The notes: generated by a model not told the origin, from the sequence alone. 64,000 nt of DNA from Kitasatospora viridis (GCF_007829815.1 NZ_VIWT01000001.1:2813501-2877500), one strand, 5' to 3'; shown: positions 1 through 10,615, numbered from the stretch's first letter. Program-made: numbers and translations.

Positions 1-379
<379 letters not shown>

Positions 380-394
380 GTCCCTCTCCCGGGC

Positions 395-1939
395 TCAGTA
401 GGCGAAGGCGAGCGGCTGGTCGGCGTCCTCGTCCGAGGACGGTCCGCGCAGCGTCGGGTCCTTGGCGGGGGGCTGCTCCTCGACGTCGGGTCCGGCCTTG
501 GCGTACTTGACCATCAGTCGGACCTCGACCACCGCGAGGACCGCGTAGAGCGCGGTGAAGGTGGCGAAGGCGCCGATCTGCATGCCGATGCTGACGTTGG
601 GCGAGACCGAGTCGGCGGTGGTCATCAGGCCGAAGACGGACCAGGGCTGACGGCCCATCTCGGTGAAGACCCAGCCGAAGCTGTTGGCGATCAGCGGGAA
701 GCCCATGGTCAGGATCCCGATCCGCCAGCTCCACTTGGTGAGGAACGGGCCCATCTCCCTGGTCCGGGTGAGCATCAGGCGCGGCACCTCCTCCTCGCCG
801 GTGCGGAACTCGGGGGCCAGGAACCGCCGTTTGCGGGTGGTCCAGAGTCCGATCAGGGCGGCGACGAAGGAGGTCATGCCGAAGCCCATCATCAACCGGA
901 AGCCCCAGTAGGTGACGAAGATGTTGGGGATGTAGTCCTGCGGGTTGCCGCCGTACTTGGCGGCCTCGGCCCGGGCGGTGTCGTTGATGCCGGGCACCGC
1001 GTCGTGGAAGTTGCTCTTGGCGAGGAAGGACAGTATCCCGGGGACCTGCAGCTCGACCGAGTTGTGGCCCTTGGAGACGTCGCCGATCGCGAAGATGGAG
1101 AACGGCGCGGGCGCCTGGGTGTCCCAGAGCGCTTCGGCGGAGGCCATCTTCATCGGCTGCTGCTCGAACATCACCTTGGCCAGGGTGTCGCCGCTGACCG
1201 CCGTGCCGAGACCGGCCACCACCGCCACGGCCAGGCCGACCCGCAGCGAGGTGCGCATCGAGGCGATCTGCCGGCCGTCGGTCCGCTCGGGGCGCCGCTT
1301 GGCCTTCCACAGGTGGTAGGAGGCGATGCCGACCATGAAGGCGGCGCCGGTCAGGAAGGAGGCGGTCAGGGTGTGGAAGACCTGGGCCAGGGTGGTGTCC
1401 TGGAACAGCACCTTGCCGATGTCGGTGAGCCGGGCCTTCTTGGTGACCGGGTCGATGGTGTATCCGTTCGGGTGCTGCATCCAGGAGTTGGCGGCCAGGA
1501 TGAAGTACGCGGAGAGCACCGTGCCGATCGCCACCATCCAGATGCAGGCGCAGTGCAGCTTCTTCGGCAGCTTGTCCCAGCCGAAGATCCACAGGCCGAT
1601 GAAGGTGGACTCGAAGAAGAAGGCGATCAGCGCCTCCATCGCGAGCGGGGCGCCGAAGACGTCACCGACGAAGCGCGAGTAGTCGGACCAGTTCATGCCG
1701 AACTGGAACTCCTGCACGATCCCGGTCACCACGCCCATGGCGATGTTGATCAGGAAGAGCTTCCCCCAGAACTTGGTCGCGTGGAAGTACTTCTGCTTCC
1801 CCGTGCGGACCCATGCGGTCTCCAGCCCGGCGACCAGGGCCGCGAGGGAGATCGTCAGCGGGACGAAGAGGAAGTGATAGACGGTCGTGACCCCGAACTG
1901 CCATCGAGCGATGGTCTCGTGAGCGAGTGCTAGCTCCAC
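395..1939 (-). CDS. cydA: Cytochrome bd ubiquinol oxidase subunit I
   Basis: CydA carries the haem b558, b595 and d ligands and the quinol site of cytochrome bd oxidase, a high-affinity terminal oxidase in the plasma membrane. The 514-residue product has the family N-terminus (ALAHETIARWQFGVTTVYHF), the GWVFTEMGRQPW helix and about nine hydrophobic helices, and has the usual family length. I chose the GTG at 1937-1939 because AAGGA lies about 8 bases upstream and the next 36 upstream codons show no CydA similarity. It is first in an operon with cydB. A Rex-like operator at 2061-2088 suggests control by NADH/NAD+ redox state. Confidence 0.95.
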   Translation of the reverse strand: MELALAHETIARWQFGVTTVYHFLFVPLTISLAALVAGLETAWVRTGKQKYFHATKFWGKLFLINIAMGVVTGIVQEFQFGMNWSDYSRFVGDVFGAPLAMEALIAFFFESTFIGLWIFGWDKLPKKLHCACIWMVAIGTVLSAYFILAANSWMQHPNGYTIDPVTKKARLTDIGKVLFQDTTLAQVFHTLTASFLTGAAFMVGIASYHLWKAKRRPERTDGRQIASMRTSLRVGLAVAVVAGLGTAVSGDTLAKVMFEQQPMKMASAEALWDTQAPAPFSIFAIGDVSKGHNSVELQVPGILSFLAKSNFHDAVPGINDTARAEAAKYGGNPQDYIPNIFVTYWGFRLMMGFGMTSFVAALIGLWTTRKRRFLAPEFRTGEEEVPRLMLTRTREMGPFLTKWSWRIGILTMGFPLIANSFGWVFTEMGRQPWSVFGLMTTADSVSPNVSIGMQIGAFATFTALYAVLAVVEVRLMVKYAKAGPDVEEQPPAKDPTLRGPSSDEDADQPLAFAY

Positions 1940-2060
1940 TTCGGCCTCTTCCTTGCCGATCGTTGCCCGTTCTGACCTGGTTTCACCCAGAATCCTGCCG
2001 TACACGCCAGACAAAAGTGCGCTTTGCCGCAAAGCACACCAATGCATGTCAGGCTTGCGA

Positions 2061-2088
2061 GCTTGTGAACGTGAACACGTTCACAAGC
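2061..2088. promoter_or_regulatory. Rex-like redox operator upstream of cydA
   Basis: Perfect 13-bp inverted repeat, GCTTGTGAACGTG and CACGTTCACAAGC, separated by AA, 122 bp upstream of the cydA start. It contains two overlapping sites resembling the Rex consensus (TTGTGAA, four bases, TTCACAA): GTGAA-CACG-TTCACAA and its mirror image. Rex is the known NADH-sensing repressor of cydAB in Streptomyces. The assignment to Rex is by motif and context. Confidence 0.8.
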
Positions 2089-2214
2089 GTGGTGACAGTA
2101 GACCACACGGGCGTTCGAGGAGGAAGGGCGGGGGTGGGGTGAACGACACCCATAAGGAAGGTGTAGAAGCGGGTCGGCCCACAGGAACGAAGGCGAAGCG
2201 GACGACGAGCCCGC

Positions 2215-3744
2215 TCAGCCCAGGGCGACCGGCAGCACCAGCCGGAACACCGCGCCCTCGCCGGCCACCGTCTCCAGCCCGAGCTCGCCGCCGTGGGCCC
2301 GGGCCAGCGCGGCCGCGATGGCCAGCCCGAGGCCCGCTCCCCCGCCGTCCTGCCGGCTGCGCGAGGCGTCCACCCGGTAGAACCGCTCGAACACCCGCTC
2401 CGCCTGATCGTCCGTCAGGCCCGGCCCGGAGTCGGCCACTTCGATCACGCAGCAGCCGTCCAGCCGCCCCACCGCGATCCGCACCGGGGTGCCCGGCGGG
2501 GTGTGCTTCACGGCGTTGCCGACCAGGTTGGTCACCACCTGGCGCAGCCGCGCCTCCTCGCCCAGCACCGGCGCGGCGGCCGGCGCCCCGGTGCCGCCGG
2601 GGCCGGTGAGCGAGACCGGACGGCTCGGGTCCAGCGCGGTCACGTCGTGCAGCGCGTCGGCGGCCAGCGTGCGCAGGTCCATCGGCGCGAGGTCGAGCGG
2701 GCGCTCCTCGTCCAGCCGGGCCAGCGTCAGCAGGTCCTCGACCAGGCCGCCCATCCGCACGGCCTCGCTCTCGATCCGGTCCATGGTGCGCTTGACGTCC
2801 GTCTCGGACCGCAGCGCGCCCATCCGGTAGAGCTCGGCGAAGCCCCGGATGCCGGCCAGCGGGGTGCGCAGCTCGTGCGAGGCGTCGGCGACGAAGCGGC
2901 GCATCCGCGACTCGGAGGCGGCCTGCGCGGCGAACGCCGTCTCGATCTGGTCGAGCATCCCGTTCAATGCGAGCGAGAGCCGGCCGACCTCGGTGGCGTT
3001 GGACGGCTCGGGCATCCGGTAGGACATCTCACCGCCGGCGATCAGCTCGGTGCCGCGCTCGATCCGGCGCAGCGGCCGCAGCCCGGCCCGCACCGCGAGC
3101 GCGCCCAGCCCGCCGATCAGCACCAGCACCGCGCCGCCGATCACCAGGAAGCCGACCCGCAGCTTCTCCACCGTGGAGTTCACCTCGCCCAGCGAGGCGC
3201 CGACCACCACGTAGGCGGAGGAGTTGGCCGGGGCCGGCGCCGGGGAGCTGCGCACCACCGGCAGCACCAGCACCCGCCACGGGTCGTCACCATCGGTGCC
3301 GGGCACGTCGAAGGCCTCGCCCAGGTGCTCGGTCAGCTCGGCGGGGGTGAAGTGCGGCAGCCGCAGCACCGGGTCGGAGGGCGTCATCGGCTGCGCCATC
3401 GACCGCAGCACGCTGCCGTCGGCGCTCAGCATCCGCACCTCGTAGAGGCTGGGCAGGCCGGCCAGGTTGCCCGAGCGCTTGCTGGCGACGGAGTTGTCGG
3501 TGACGAACGGCGAGACCGGCGGCCCGGCGGACTGGCGCTGCCCGCCGCGGTGCGACATCGGCGTGCCGACCCGCTCCAGCTGCTGGTCGAGCCGGTTGGT
3601 CAGCTGCGAGCGCACGGTGCCGAGCACCACCACGTCGCTGACCACCAGCCCGGTGGCGACCAGCACCAGGGTGAGCGCCAACAGCCGCGCCCGCAGCGAG
3701 AACGGGCGGCCGACCAGCCGGCGCACCCCCGTCAGCCGACCCAC
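2215..3744 (-). CDS. Two-component sensor histidine kinase (HAMP, HisKA, HATPase_c)
   Basis: A 509-residue membrane sensor kinase. A first helix lies near residues 20-45, an extracytoplasmic sensor region follows to about 190, and a second helix near 198-220 leads into a HAMP domain. The phosphoacceptor motif is FVADASHELRTPLAG, the N box is NLVGNAVKHTPPGTPV, and the G boxes are DSGPGL and GLGLAIAAALARAHGG. It is four bases downstream of the response-regulator stop, so the pair is translated together and the kinase probably phosphorylates that regulator. The signal sensed is unknown. The adjacent export operon is a plausible target. Confidence 0.93.
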   Translation of the reverse strand: MGRLTGVRRLVGRPFSLRARLLALTLVLVATGLVVSDVVVLGTVRSQLTNRLDQQLERVGTPMSHRGGQRQSAGPPVSPFVTDNSVASKRSGNLAGLPSLYEVRMLSADGSVLRSMAQPMTPSDPVLRLPHFTPAELTEHLGEAFDVPGTDGDDPWRVLVLPVVRSSPAPAPANSSAYVVVGASLGEVNSTVEKLRVGFLVIGGAVLVLIGGLGALAVRAGLRPLRRIERGTELIAGGEMSYRMPEPSNATEVGRLSLALNGMLDQIETAFAAQAASESRMRRFVADASHELRTPLAGIRGFAELYRMGALRSETDVKRTMDRIESEAVRMGGLVEDLLTLARLDEERPLDLAPMDLRTLAADALHDVTALDPSRPVSLTGPGGTGAPAAAPVLGEEARLRQVVTNLVGNAVKHTPPGTPVRIAVGRLDGCCVIEVADSGPGLTDDQAERVFERFYRVDASRSRQDGGGAGLGLAIAAALARAHGGELGLETVAGEGAVFRLVLPVALG

Positions 3745-3748
3745 CAGC

Positions 3749-4597
3749 TCAGTCCTGCGCCTGCTGCGGCGGCCGGCGCAGCGCGTAGCCGATGCCGCGC
3801 ACCGTGTGGATCAGCTTGGCGCCGTGCTCCGGGCCGGAGTCGAGCTTGCGGCGCAGGTAGGAGATGTAGGACTCGACGATGCTGAGGTCGCCGCCGAAGT
3901 CGTAGGCCCAGACGTGGTCCAGGATCTGGGTCTTGGAGACCACCCGGCCGACGTTGGCCATCAGGTAGTGCAGCAGCTTGAACTCGGTGGGCGAGAGCGA
4001 GACCGGACGGCCGTCCCGGGTCACCTCGTGGGCCAGCGGGTCCAGGGTGAGGTCGGCCACCACCAGTCGGCCGTCCTCGGCGGGGCCGCCGGCCCGGCGC
4101 AGGATCGCCCGGATCCGGGCGATCAGCTCCTCCAGGCTGAACGGCTTGGTCACGTAGTCGTCGGCGCCGGCCGCCAGGCCGTGCACCTTGTCCTCGGTGC
4201 CGTCCTTGGCGGTGAGGAAGAGCACCGGCAGGTGGTCGGCCGGGCGCGGGCGGCCCGGGCGGGCGGCCAGGCCGGCCGGGTTGGCGATCTGCTGGCGGCG
4301 GGTCTGCTCGCGCAGCCGCTCGACCACGGTGAAGCCGTCCAGGTCCGGCAGCATCACGTCGAGCACCACCAGGTCGGGGCGCTCCTCGGTGATCAGCGCG
4401 AGGGCCTCCTCGCCGCTGGCCGCGGACTCCACCCGGAAACCGGAGAAGCGCAGCGAGGCGGAGAGCAGTTCGCGGATGTTCGGCTCGTCGTCCACCACCA
4501 GGAGGAAGGCCTCGCCGCTGGACTGACTGCTCGGCGCCTGCGCGGCGGGAGCGGTGGCCTGGCGGGTGGCGTCCTGGGTGGCGGTCCCTGACATCAC
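3749..4597 (-). CDS. OmpR/PhoB-family response regulator
   Basis: A 282-residue response regulator with an N-terminal receiver domain (acidic DDE, phosphoacceptor Asp in LVVLDVMLPDLDG, Lys in DDYVTKPF) and a C-terminal winged helix (SLSPTEFKLLHYLMAN, ESYISYLRRKLD, VRGIGYALR). It is longer than usual because about 24 residues rich in Arg, Pro and Ala are inserted between the phosphoacceptor strand and the PVLFLTAKD strand. The start may be GTG at 4595-4597 or the overlapping ATG at 4592-4594; GGGAGG lies 8 bases before the GTG. It is cotranscribed with the kinase downstream. Confidence 0.93.
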   Translation of the reverse strand: MMSGTATQDATRQATAPAAQAPSSQSSGEAFLLVVDDEPNIRELLSASLRFSGFRVESAASGEEALALITEERPDLVVLDVMLPDLDGFTVVERLREQTRRQQIANPAGLAARPGRPRPADHLPVLFLTAKDGTEDKVHGLAAGADDYVTKPFSLEELIARIRAILRRAGGPAEDGRLVVADLTLDPLAHEVTRDGRPVSLSPTEFKLLHYLMANVGRVVSKTQILDHVWAYDFGGDLSIVESYISYLRRKLDSGPEHGAKLIHTVRGIGYALRRPPQQAQD

Positions 4598-4695
4598 GGC
4601 GTGTGCCTCCCGGTTCTGGGCAGTGGCTATCGGATTACAGACCGATCGGATGACAGCTTCCGGAGGCTACGCGAAATCCGTGAGAAATGCATGAG

Positions 4696-4731
4696 CCGGT
4701 TGGTCCCTCCGTATTCGCAGGGACCAACCGG
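4696..4731 (-). terminator. Hairpin terminator after the VC0807-like gene
   Basis: Perfect 13-bp stem (CCGGTTGGTCCCT / AGGGACCAACCGG) with a 10-base loop, 63 bp beyond the stop of the minus-strand gene at 4794. There is no T-run, as is common for Streptomyces terminators. It also lies about 100 bp upstream of the response-regulator start, so an operator role is not excluded. Confidence 0.65.
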
Positions 4732-4793
4732 ATCGGCCTGGTCACACCGGGTGTCCCAAGCGGGACCCGGCCGGTTCGCGACCGAACCTGGTC

Positions 4794-5489
4794 TCAGACG
4801 GTTTCCGCGGTCGCCGTGGCGAGAGCGGCTCGGGCCGCGCCGCGGGCCTGCGCCCGGCGCGCGTAGCTCATGGTCCAGAACACCAGCACGCCGGTGAAGG
4901 CGTACGGCAGGACGCTGTTCACGGTGACCACCGTGCCGTGCGAGAGCGAGTAGACGCAGGCGATCCGGACCACCGCCTCGACCAGCATGCCCACGCCCCA
5001 GCCGATGGTCAGGTTGCGCTGCACGGTGCGGAAGCCCTCGAACTGCCACAGGCCGTTCCACCAGGCGACCTGCTCGGGGGTGCCGTCGGTGGCGAACTTG
5101 CGGCCGAAGTAGAACATCAGCGGCCGCGGCGCCGCCAGGGTGGCCAGGCAGAGCAGGCCGAACAGCCCGGTCACCGCGGAGTCCTTGGCCAGCAGCAGCC
5201 GGGCGTCGTGCGGGCCGATGAAGGAGACCACCACGGTGATCGCCACGAAGAGCAGCGAGATCATCGCGAACTCGTCGGCCCGGCGGTGCCAGGCCAGGTA
5301 GATCACGATGTCCAGGACCGGCCCGAGGCCGGAGAGCAGCAGCGCGACGTACTCGCTGGTGTGCCCGTGGAAGTGGTTGTAGATCAGGATCGGCGCGACG
5401 ACGTTGAAGGCGATGCTGATCACCCAGCCCAGCGCGGCGCTGGAGCGCTTGCGGGCAGGAGCGGGCGGTGGCGCGGTGGTGCTGGACAA
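4794..5489 (-). CDS. VC0807-like polytopic membrane protein
   Basis: A 231-residue protein with about five to six hydrophobic helices, a short Pro/Ala-rich N-terminus and a basic, Ala-rich C-terminus. It resembles the VC0807 family of uncharacterised membrane proteins and is related in layout to the gene at 31100-31846 (both have a helix followed by an RLLLAKDS- or RLMIAKDG-type motif). I prefer the TTG at 5487-5489, which has GGGGG seven bases upstream; an ATG at 5559-5561 would add 24 residues but has no SD. Function unknown. It stands alone between two hairpins. Confidence 0.75.
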   Translation of the reverse strand: MSSTTAPPPAPARKRSSAALGWVISIAFNVVAPILIYNHFHGHTSEYVALLLSGLGPVLDIVIYLAWHRRADEFAMISLLFVAITVVVSFIGPHDARLLLAKDSAVTGLFGLLCLATLAAPRPLMFYFGRKFATDGTPEQVAWWNGLWQFEGFRTVQRNLTIGWGVGMLVEAVVRIACVYSLSHGTVVTVNSVLPYAFTGVLVFWTMSYARRAQARGAARAALATATAETV

Positions 5490-5620
5490 GGTGGTGCCCC
5501 CGAAGTGGTGCGAGACGTGCTGTGCGAAAGCGCCGGCAGGGATCGCCGGGCCGACGCACATTGTGGCGGAACCATGGAGGAGTCGCCTAGAGGAGCCGCC
5601 ACTTCGGTTGGCGCGGAACG

Positions 5621-5657
5621 CAGGTGACCCCGGGTCAGCCTGACCCGGGGTCACCTG
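5621..5657 (-). terminator. Strong hairpin terminator of the export operon
   Basis: Perfect 17-bp stem (CAGGTGACCCCGGGTCA and its complement) with a GCC loop, 19 bp after the stop of the Gly-rich membrane protein gene. It ends the four-gene minus-strand operon that begins at 9971. The perfect symmetry could also act on the opposite strand. Confidence 0.85.
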
Positions 5658-5675
5658 TGCGGCGAGGGGTGCCGA

Positions 5676-6356
5676 TCAGCCGCCGGCGGCCCCGCCGAAG
5701 CCGCCGCCGCCGAACCCGCCGCCACCGAAGCCGCCCGCGCCGCCGGCCGCGCTGCCGCCCTCGGTGAGCTGGCTCGCCGTGTAACCGCCCGAGCCGTCCG
5801 GGGTGCCGACCACCGTGACGCTCTGGCCCGGCTGCAGGTCGCTGACCTTGCCGTCCTGGGTGACCGAGACCTTGGTGGACCCGCCGGTGGTCACCTTGAC
5901 GATGTTCCCGTTGGCGTCGGTGAGGTAGACGGTGCTGCCGTCCACCAGCTTCACCGTGCCGCGGGTGAAGCCGCCGCTGCCGCCGCCGGCCTGGCCCGAG
6001 GCACCGGTGCCCTTGCCCCGGCCGCCGGCCTGGCCGGCACCGGCCTTCTGCAGCGCGGCCGCGATCGCGGACCGGCCGCTGTTAGCGCTGTTCGAGGCGC
6101 CGTCGTTCTTCTGGTACCAGGCGCCGCCGGCGAACGCCCCGGCCGCGATCACCCCGCCGGCCAGCAGCAGGGTGAGCCAGGGCAGCTTGCGGCGCGGCGG
6201 CGCGGCGAGCTCCGCCCCGATGTCGCGGGCGTCCGGCGGGGTGGCGAGCAGTTCGGCCTGCGCCATCGCCTCGGCCGAGAGGGTCGCGGCCGCCGGCACG
6301 ACCGGCAGGCGCATCGTGTCGTCGGACCTGACCAGGTCGCTGTTGTTGGTAGCCAT
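5676..6356 (-). CDS. Single-pass membrane protein with a Gly-rich C-terminus
   Basis: A 226-residue protein: a polar cytoplasmic N-terminus of about 65 residues, one membrane helix (LPWLTLLLAGGVIAAGAFAG), an Ala/Gly linker, a beta-rich segment (GTVKLVDGSTVYLTDANG ... VTVVGTPDGSGGYTAS) resembling a DUF5666-like small barrel, and a tail of GGFGG repeats. ATG at 6354-6356 is preferred because GAGGA lies six bases upstream; the track-frame GTG overlaps the permease stop. It is last in the export operon and may act outside the membrane with the adaptor protein, which has a similar Gly tail. Function is inferred only from position. Confidence 0.8.
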   Translation of the reverse strand: MATNNSDLVRSDDTMRLPVVPAAATLSAEAMAQAELLATPPDARDIGAELAAPPRRKLPWLTLLLAGGVIAAGAFAGGAWYQKNDGASNSANSGRSAIAAALQKAGAGQAGGRGKGTGASGQAGGGSGGFTRGTVKLVDGSTVYLTDANGNIVKVTTGGSTKVSVTQDGKVSDLQPGQSVTVVGTPDGSGGYTASQLTEGGSAAGGAGGFGGGGFGGGGFGGAAGG

Positions 6357-6364
6357 GGGGTTCC

Positions 6365-7572
6365 TCACTCGTGCCGCAGGGCGTCGATGGGGCGCAGCGA
6401 GGCGGCCCGGTTGGCCGGGTAGCTGCCGAAGAAGAGGCCGATCGCGACCGCGATCCCGAACGCTCCGAAGACCGAGGACGGGATCACCACGGGCTTGATC
6501 CCGACCACGCTGAAGTGCGAGCCGATCATCCCGACCGCCACCCCGAGCCCGGCTCCGAGCACCGAGAGCAGGGTGGACTCGGCCAGGAACTGCCCGAGGA
6601 TCACCGCCTTCGGCGCGCCCAGCGCCTTGCGGATGCCGATCTCCCGGGTCCGCTCGGTCACCGTGACCAGCATGATGTTGGTGATGCCGATCCCGCCGAC
6701 CAGCAGCGAGATCGCGGCCACCGCGCCGAGCAGCACGGTGAAGGTCTGGCTGGTGGACTCCCGGGTGCTGAGCAGCGAGGCCTGGTTGCTGACCCGGAAG
6801 TCGAGCTTGGTCGGGTCGGTCAGCGAGTGGGTGCCCATCAGGATCTGGGTGATCTCGGACTGCGCCTGGGTGGTGGTCTCCGCCGAGGTCGCCTGCACCA
6901 GGATCTGGTTGACCGAGCTGAAGCCGGTGAAGGCGTTCTGCACGGTCGGCAGCGGGGCGATCACCACGTCGTCCGGGTCGGTGAAGCCGGTCGAGGAGCC
7001 CTTGGTGGCCAGCACGCCGACCACGGTGAACGGGGTGCCGCCGAGGGTGATCTGCTTGCCGACCGGGTTCTCGGTGTCGAACAGCTGCTGCGCGGTGGTC
7101 GAGCCGATCACCGCCACCTTGCGGGAGTTGAGCACGTCGTCGTTGCTGAAGTAGTCGCCCTGGGCGATCTTCGAGTTGGTGGTCTCGAAGTACGCCGGGT
7201 AGGTGCCGATCACCGAGCCCGGGGTGTACGAGATGTTGCCGTAGGTGGCGGCCGCGGTGGTGGTGACCTCGGGCGCGACCGACTTGATGTCGGGCGCCGC
7301 CGTCGGGTTGGCCAGCGCCTTGGCGTCGTCCACGGTCAGCTTCTTGACGGTGGAGGCGGTGCGGGCGCCGCCGCTCGCGCCGGAGGAGACGGTCAGCGAG
7401 TTGGTGCCGAGCGCGGTGATCGAGTTCTTGACGGCCTGTGAGGAGCCGTTGCCGACCGCCAGCAGCAGGATCACCGAGGCGACGCCGATCAGTACGCCGA
7501 GCATGGTGAGCGCGGAGCGCACCTTGTTGGCGTTCAGGCCCGCGACGGCGAACCGGAGCATCTGGAAGAGGA

Positions 7573-7576
<4 letters not shown>
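6365..7576 (-). CDS. MacB/FtsX-type ABC transporter permease
   Basis: A 403-residue permease with one N-terminal helix (RSALTMLGVLIGVASVILLLAV), a long extracellular MacB_PCD-type domain and three C-terminal helices containing the FtsX signature TERTREIGIRKALGA. The ATG overlaps the ATPase stop as ATGA, giving translational coupling. It should pair with the ATPase at 7573 and the adaptor at 8427 to form a MacAB-like exporter acting from the outer face of the membrane. The substrate cannot be told. Confidence 0.9.
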
Positions 7577-8426
<850 letters not shown>

Positions 8427-8427
<1 letters not shown>

Positions 8428-9971
8428 CAGTTGCCGCCCTTGCTGCCGCCGCCACCGAGGCCGCCACCGCCGCCACCACGACCGCCACCACCACCGAAGC
8501 CGCCACCGCCGCCGAAGCCGCCGGGGAAGGCGCCGCTCGGGAAGCCGTTGGAGCCGCCCGAGGTGGTCGGGATGATCTGCACCTTGTCGCCCTCGCTCAG
8601 GCCGGAGACCACCTGGTCGGTGGTGTCGCCCTGGACGCCGACGGTGACGCTGACCCGGGAGGTGGTGCCGTCCGGCTTGACCAGGGTCGCGGTGCGGGTG
8701 GTGCCGGTGCCGGAGAGCGCGGACGCCGAGACGGAGAGCGCGTTGTCGGCCTCGCCGGTGACCACCGAGATGGTGGCGCTCATGCCGGTGCGCAGCTTGC
8801 TGGTGTCACCGTTGATCTGCAGCACCGCGGCGTACTGGACGGCGCTGCCGGACGCGCTGCTGCCCGAACCGCTGGAGACCGGCAGCGGGCTGACGCTCAG
8901 CACGCTGGCGTTCAGGGTGGTGTCGGACTGCGCGTTCAGGGTGACGGTGGCCGCCTGGCCCTTCTGCAGCTTCAGCGAGTCCAGCTCCGAGAAGTCGGCG
9001 GTGACCTGCATGCCGGTCGGGTTGGTGATCACGATGAAGCCGGACGGGGTGGAGCCCGAGCTGGAGGTCTTGGTGCTGCTCGTGCCGCTGCTGCCGGTGC
9101 TGCCGCCGCCGGAGCCGGAGCCCGCGGAGCTGCCGGTGCCGTCCACGGTGTCGCCGACCTTGTTGGAGATCGAGGCGACGGTGCCGGAGACGGTCGCGGT
9201 CAGGGTGGTGCCGGCCAGCGCGGTCTGCGCGTTGGTCACGGTGGTCTGCGCGGTGTCGACCTGCTGCTGGGCCTGCGCCACCTGCTGCTGGGCCTGGGCG
9301 ACCGCGGCCGGGTCCACCTTGGTGGTGGTGATCGTGGTGGTCTGCGGCGCGGGGGCGTTGTTGCCGCCGGAACCGCCGGAACCGCCGGAGCCGCTGTTGC
9401 CGCCGCTGCCACTGCTGCTGCCGGTGCCGCTGGAGCTCGGCGCCGGGGAGCTGCTGTCGGAGCTGCTGGGCGACCCGCTCGGCCTCCCTCCCGCGGTGTA
9501 CGAGGCCTGCACGGCGGCGTTGCCCGCCTGGCCCACCGGCACCGTGCTGGTCGTGGTGGTGCCGGCCTGAGCCTTCGTCAGGTTCGCCTGCGCCGAGCTG
9601 AGTCCCGCCTGCGCGGTCGTCAGCGCGGTGTTGGCCGAGTCCACCGCCTGCTGCGCCGCCGTGGTGTCCACGGTGGCGAGCACCTCGCCCGCGGTCACCG
9701 TGTCGCCGACCGAGACCCGGACCGCGGTCAGCTTGCCGCCGGTCACGAAGTCCTCGGCCGCGTCGGTCGGCGAGGACAGGGAGCCGGATCCGGACACCGT
9801 GGCCAGCACCGTTCCCTTGGTCACGGTCGCCGTCCGGGAGGTCTGCTTCCCGGCCGCGGCACTGCTGGTGCTGTTCACGGTGGAGTAGGCCACGGCGCCC
9901 CCGACGAGGAGGGCCACGGCGAGCACTGAGTTGACGAGGACGGCGCCACGCCGTCGCGGGAGGACCTTCAT
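8427..9971 (-). CDS. Membrane-fusion/adaptor-type protein (HlyD/MacA-like)
   Basis: A 514-residue exported protein anchored by an N-terminal helix (VLAVALLVGGAVAYS). The order is: lipoyl-like half domain (VRVSVGDTVTAGEVLATVD), coiled coil with Ala-Gln repeats (AQAQQQVAQAQQQVDTAQ), Ser/Gly-rich linkers, beta-barrel (MQVTADFSELDSLKLQKGQ) and a C-terminal MacA-like domain, then a Gly-rich tail. ATG at 9969-9971 is used; a TTG nine bases upstream is the alternative. It is first in the export operon, behind a promoter with OmpR-type direct repeats. Confidence 0.88.
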
Positions 9972-10006
9972 AGCGCACAAGGTTCGCCCGGTGCTCTTGC
10001 GAAGTC

Positions 10007-10039
10007 CTGAGCGGCGTCTGAGCGGACGCTGAATCGCCC
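10007..10039. promoter_or_regulatory. Three direct repeats of 11-bp period in the export-operon promoter
   Basis: CTGAGCGGCGT, CTGAGCGGACG and CTGAATCGCCC follow each other without gaps, starting 36 bp upstream of the adaptor ATG. Direct repeats with 11-bp spacing are the usual binding architecture of OmpR/PhoB-type regulators (PhoP boxes are the model). The nearby orphan-looking regulator of this class at 3749-4597 is the obvious candidate; that link is inference. Confidence 0.6.
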
Positions 10040-10180
10040 ACTCTCCCCGGCCCCCGACAAATCAGGACAGAACACCTACCGCCCGCGCCCCGCCGGAAAC
10101 ACTGTTGGCGCAACTCCCAGCATGTTCCCAGCCACCTCGGGCGCACGTCTCACAGGGACCCGCGACCGGGGCCCGCCGGA

Positions 10181-10615
10181 CTACAGGTCGATCTGGTAGC
10201 GGATGAAGCCCCGGTTGTCGGCCACCTTGTCGTAGAGCAGCCGGGCGGTCGCGTTGGTCTCGTGGGTCATCCAGTACACCCGCTGGCACTGCCGCTCCCG
10301 CGCGAAGTCGGTGACCGCCTCGATCAGCGCCCTGGCCACCCCGCGCCCGCGCACGTCCGCCGCCGTGAACAGGTCCTGGAGGTAACAGACGTCGGGCCCG
10401 GAGGTGTTGGCGTGCACCAGGAAGTGGGTGATCCCGACCAGTCGGCCGTCCAGCCGGGCGCCCAGCGCGTGGATCTCGGTGTCCTCCTGGAAGCGGGCCC
10501 AGGCGCGGTCAAAGGTGGCCTGCGGCTCGTCGCGCCGGTAGAAGTCCAGGTAGGCCCGGAACAGCTCCGTCCAGGCCTCGCGGTCGGCGGCGGTGAGCTT
10601 CTCGATCGTCAGCAT
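10181..10615 (-). CDS. GNAT-family N-acetyltransferase
   Basis: A 144-residue single-domain GNAT. Motif A is seen as DLFTAADVRGRGVARALIEAV (acetyl-CoA pyrophosphate loop RGRGVA), followed by the C-terminal YWMTHETNATARLLYDKVADNRGFIRY strand-helix typical of the fold. The start is the ATG at 10613-10615 with GAGGG just upstream; longer starts lack SD and similarity. Acetyl acceptor unknown. It is monocistronic and divergent from nothing obvious. Confidence 0.88.
   Translation of the reverse strand: MLTIEKLTAADREAWTELFRAYLDFYRRDEPQATFDRAWARFQEDTEIHALGARLDGRLVGITHFLVHANTSGPDVCYLQDLFTAADVRGRGVARALIEAVTDFARERQCQRVYWMTHETNATARLLYDKVADNRGFIRYQIDL

Noticed and set aside
2293..3885. Plus-strand frame antisense to the sensor kinase
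   Set aside because: Shadow of the kinase and regulator genes, low-complexity product.
8430..9560. CRISPR-like or satellite repeats in the Gly/Ser-rich parts of the adaptor gene
   Set aside because: These are codon-level repeats (GCC/CCG) inside a coding sequence, without spacers or constant repeat length.
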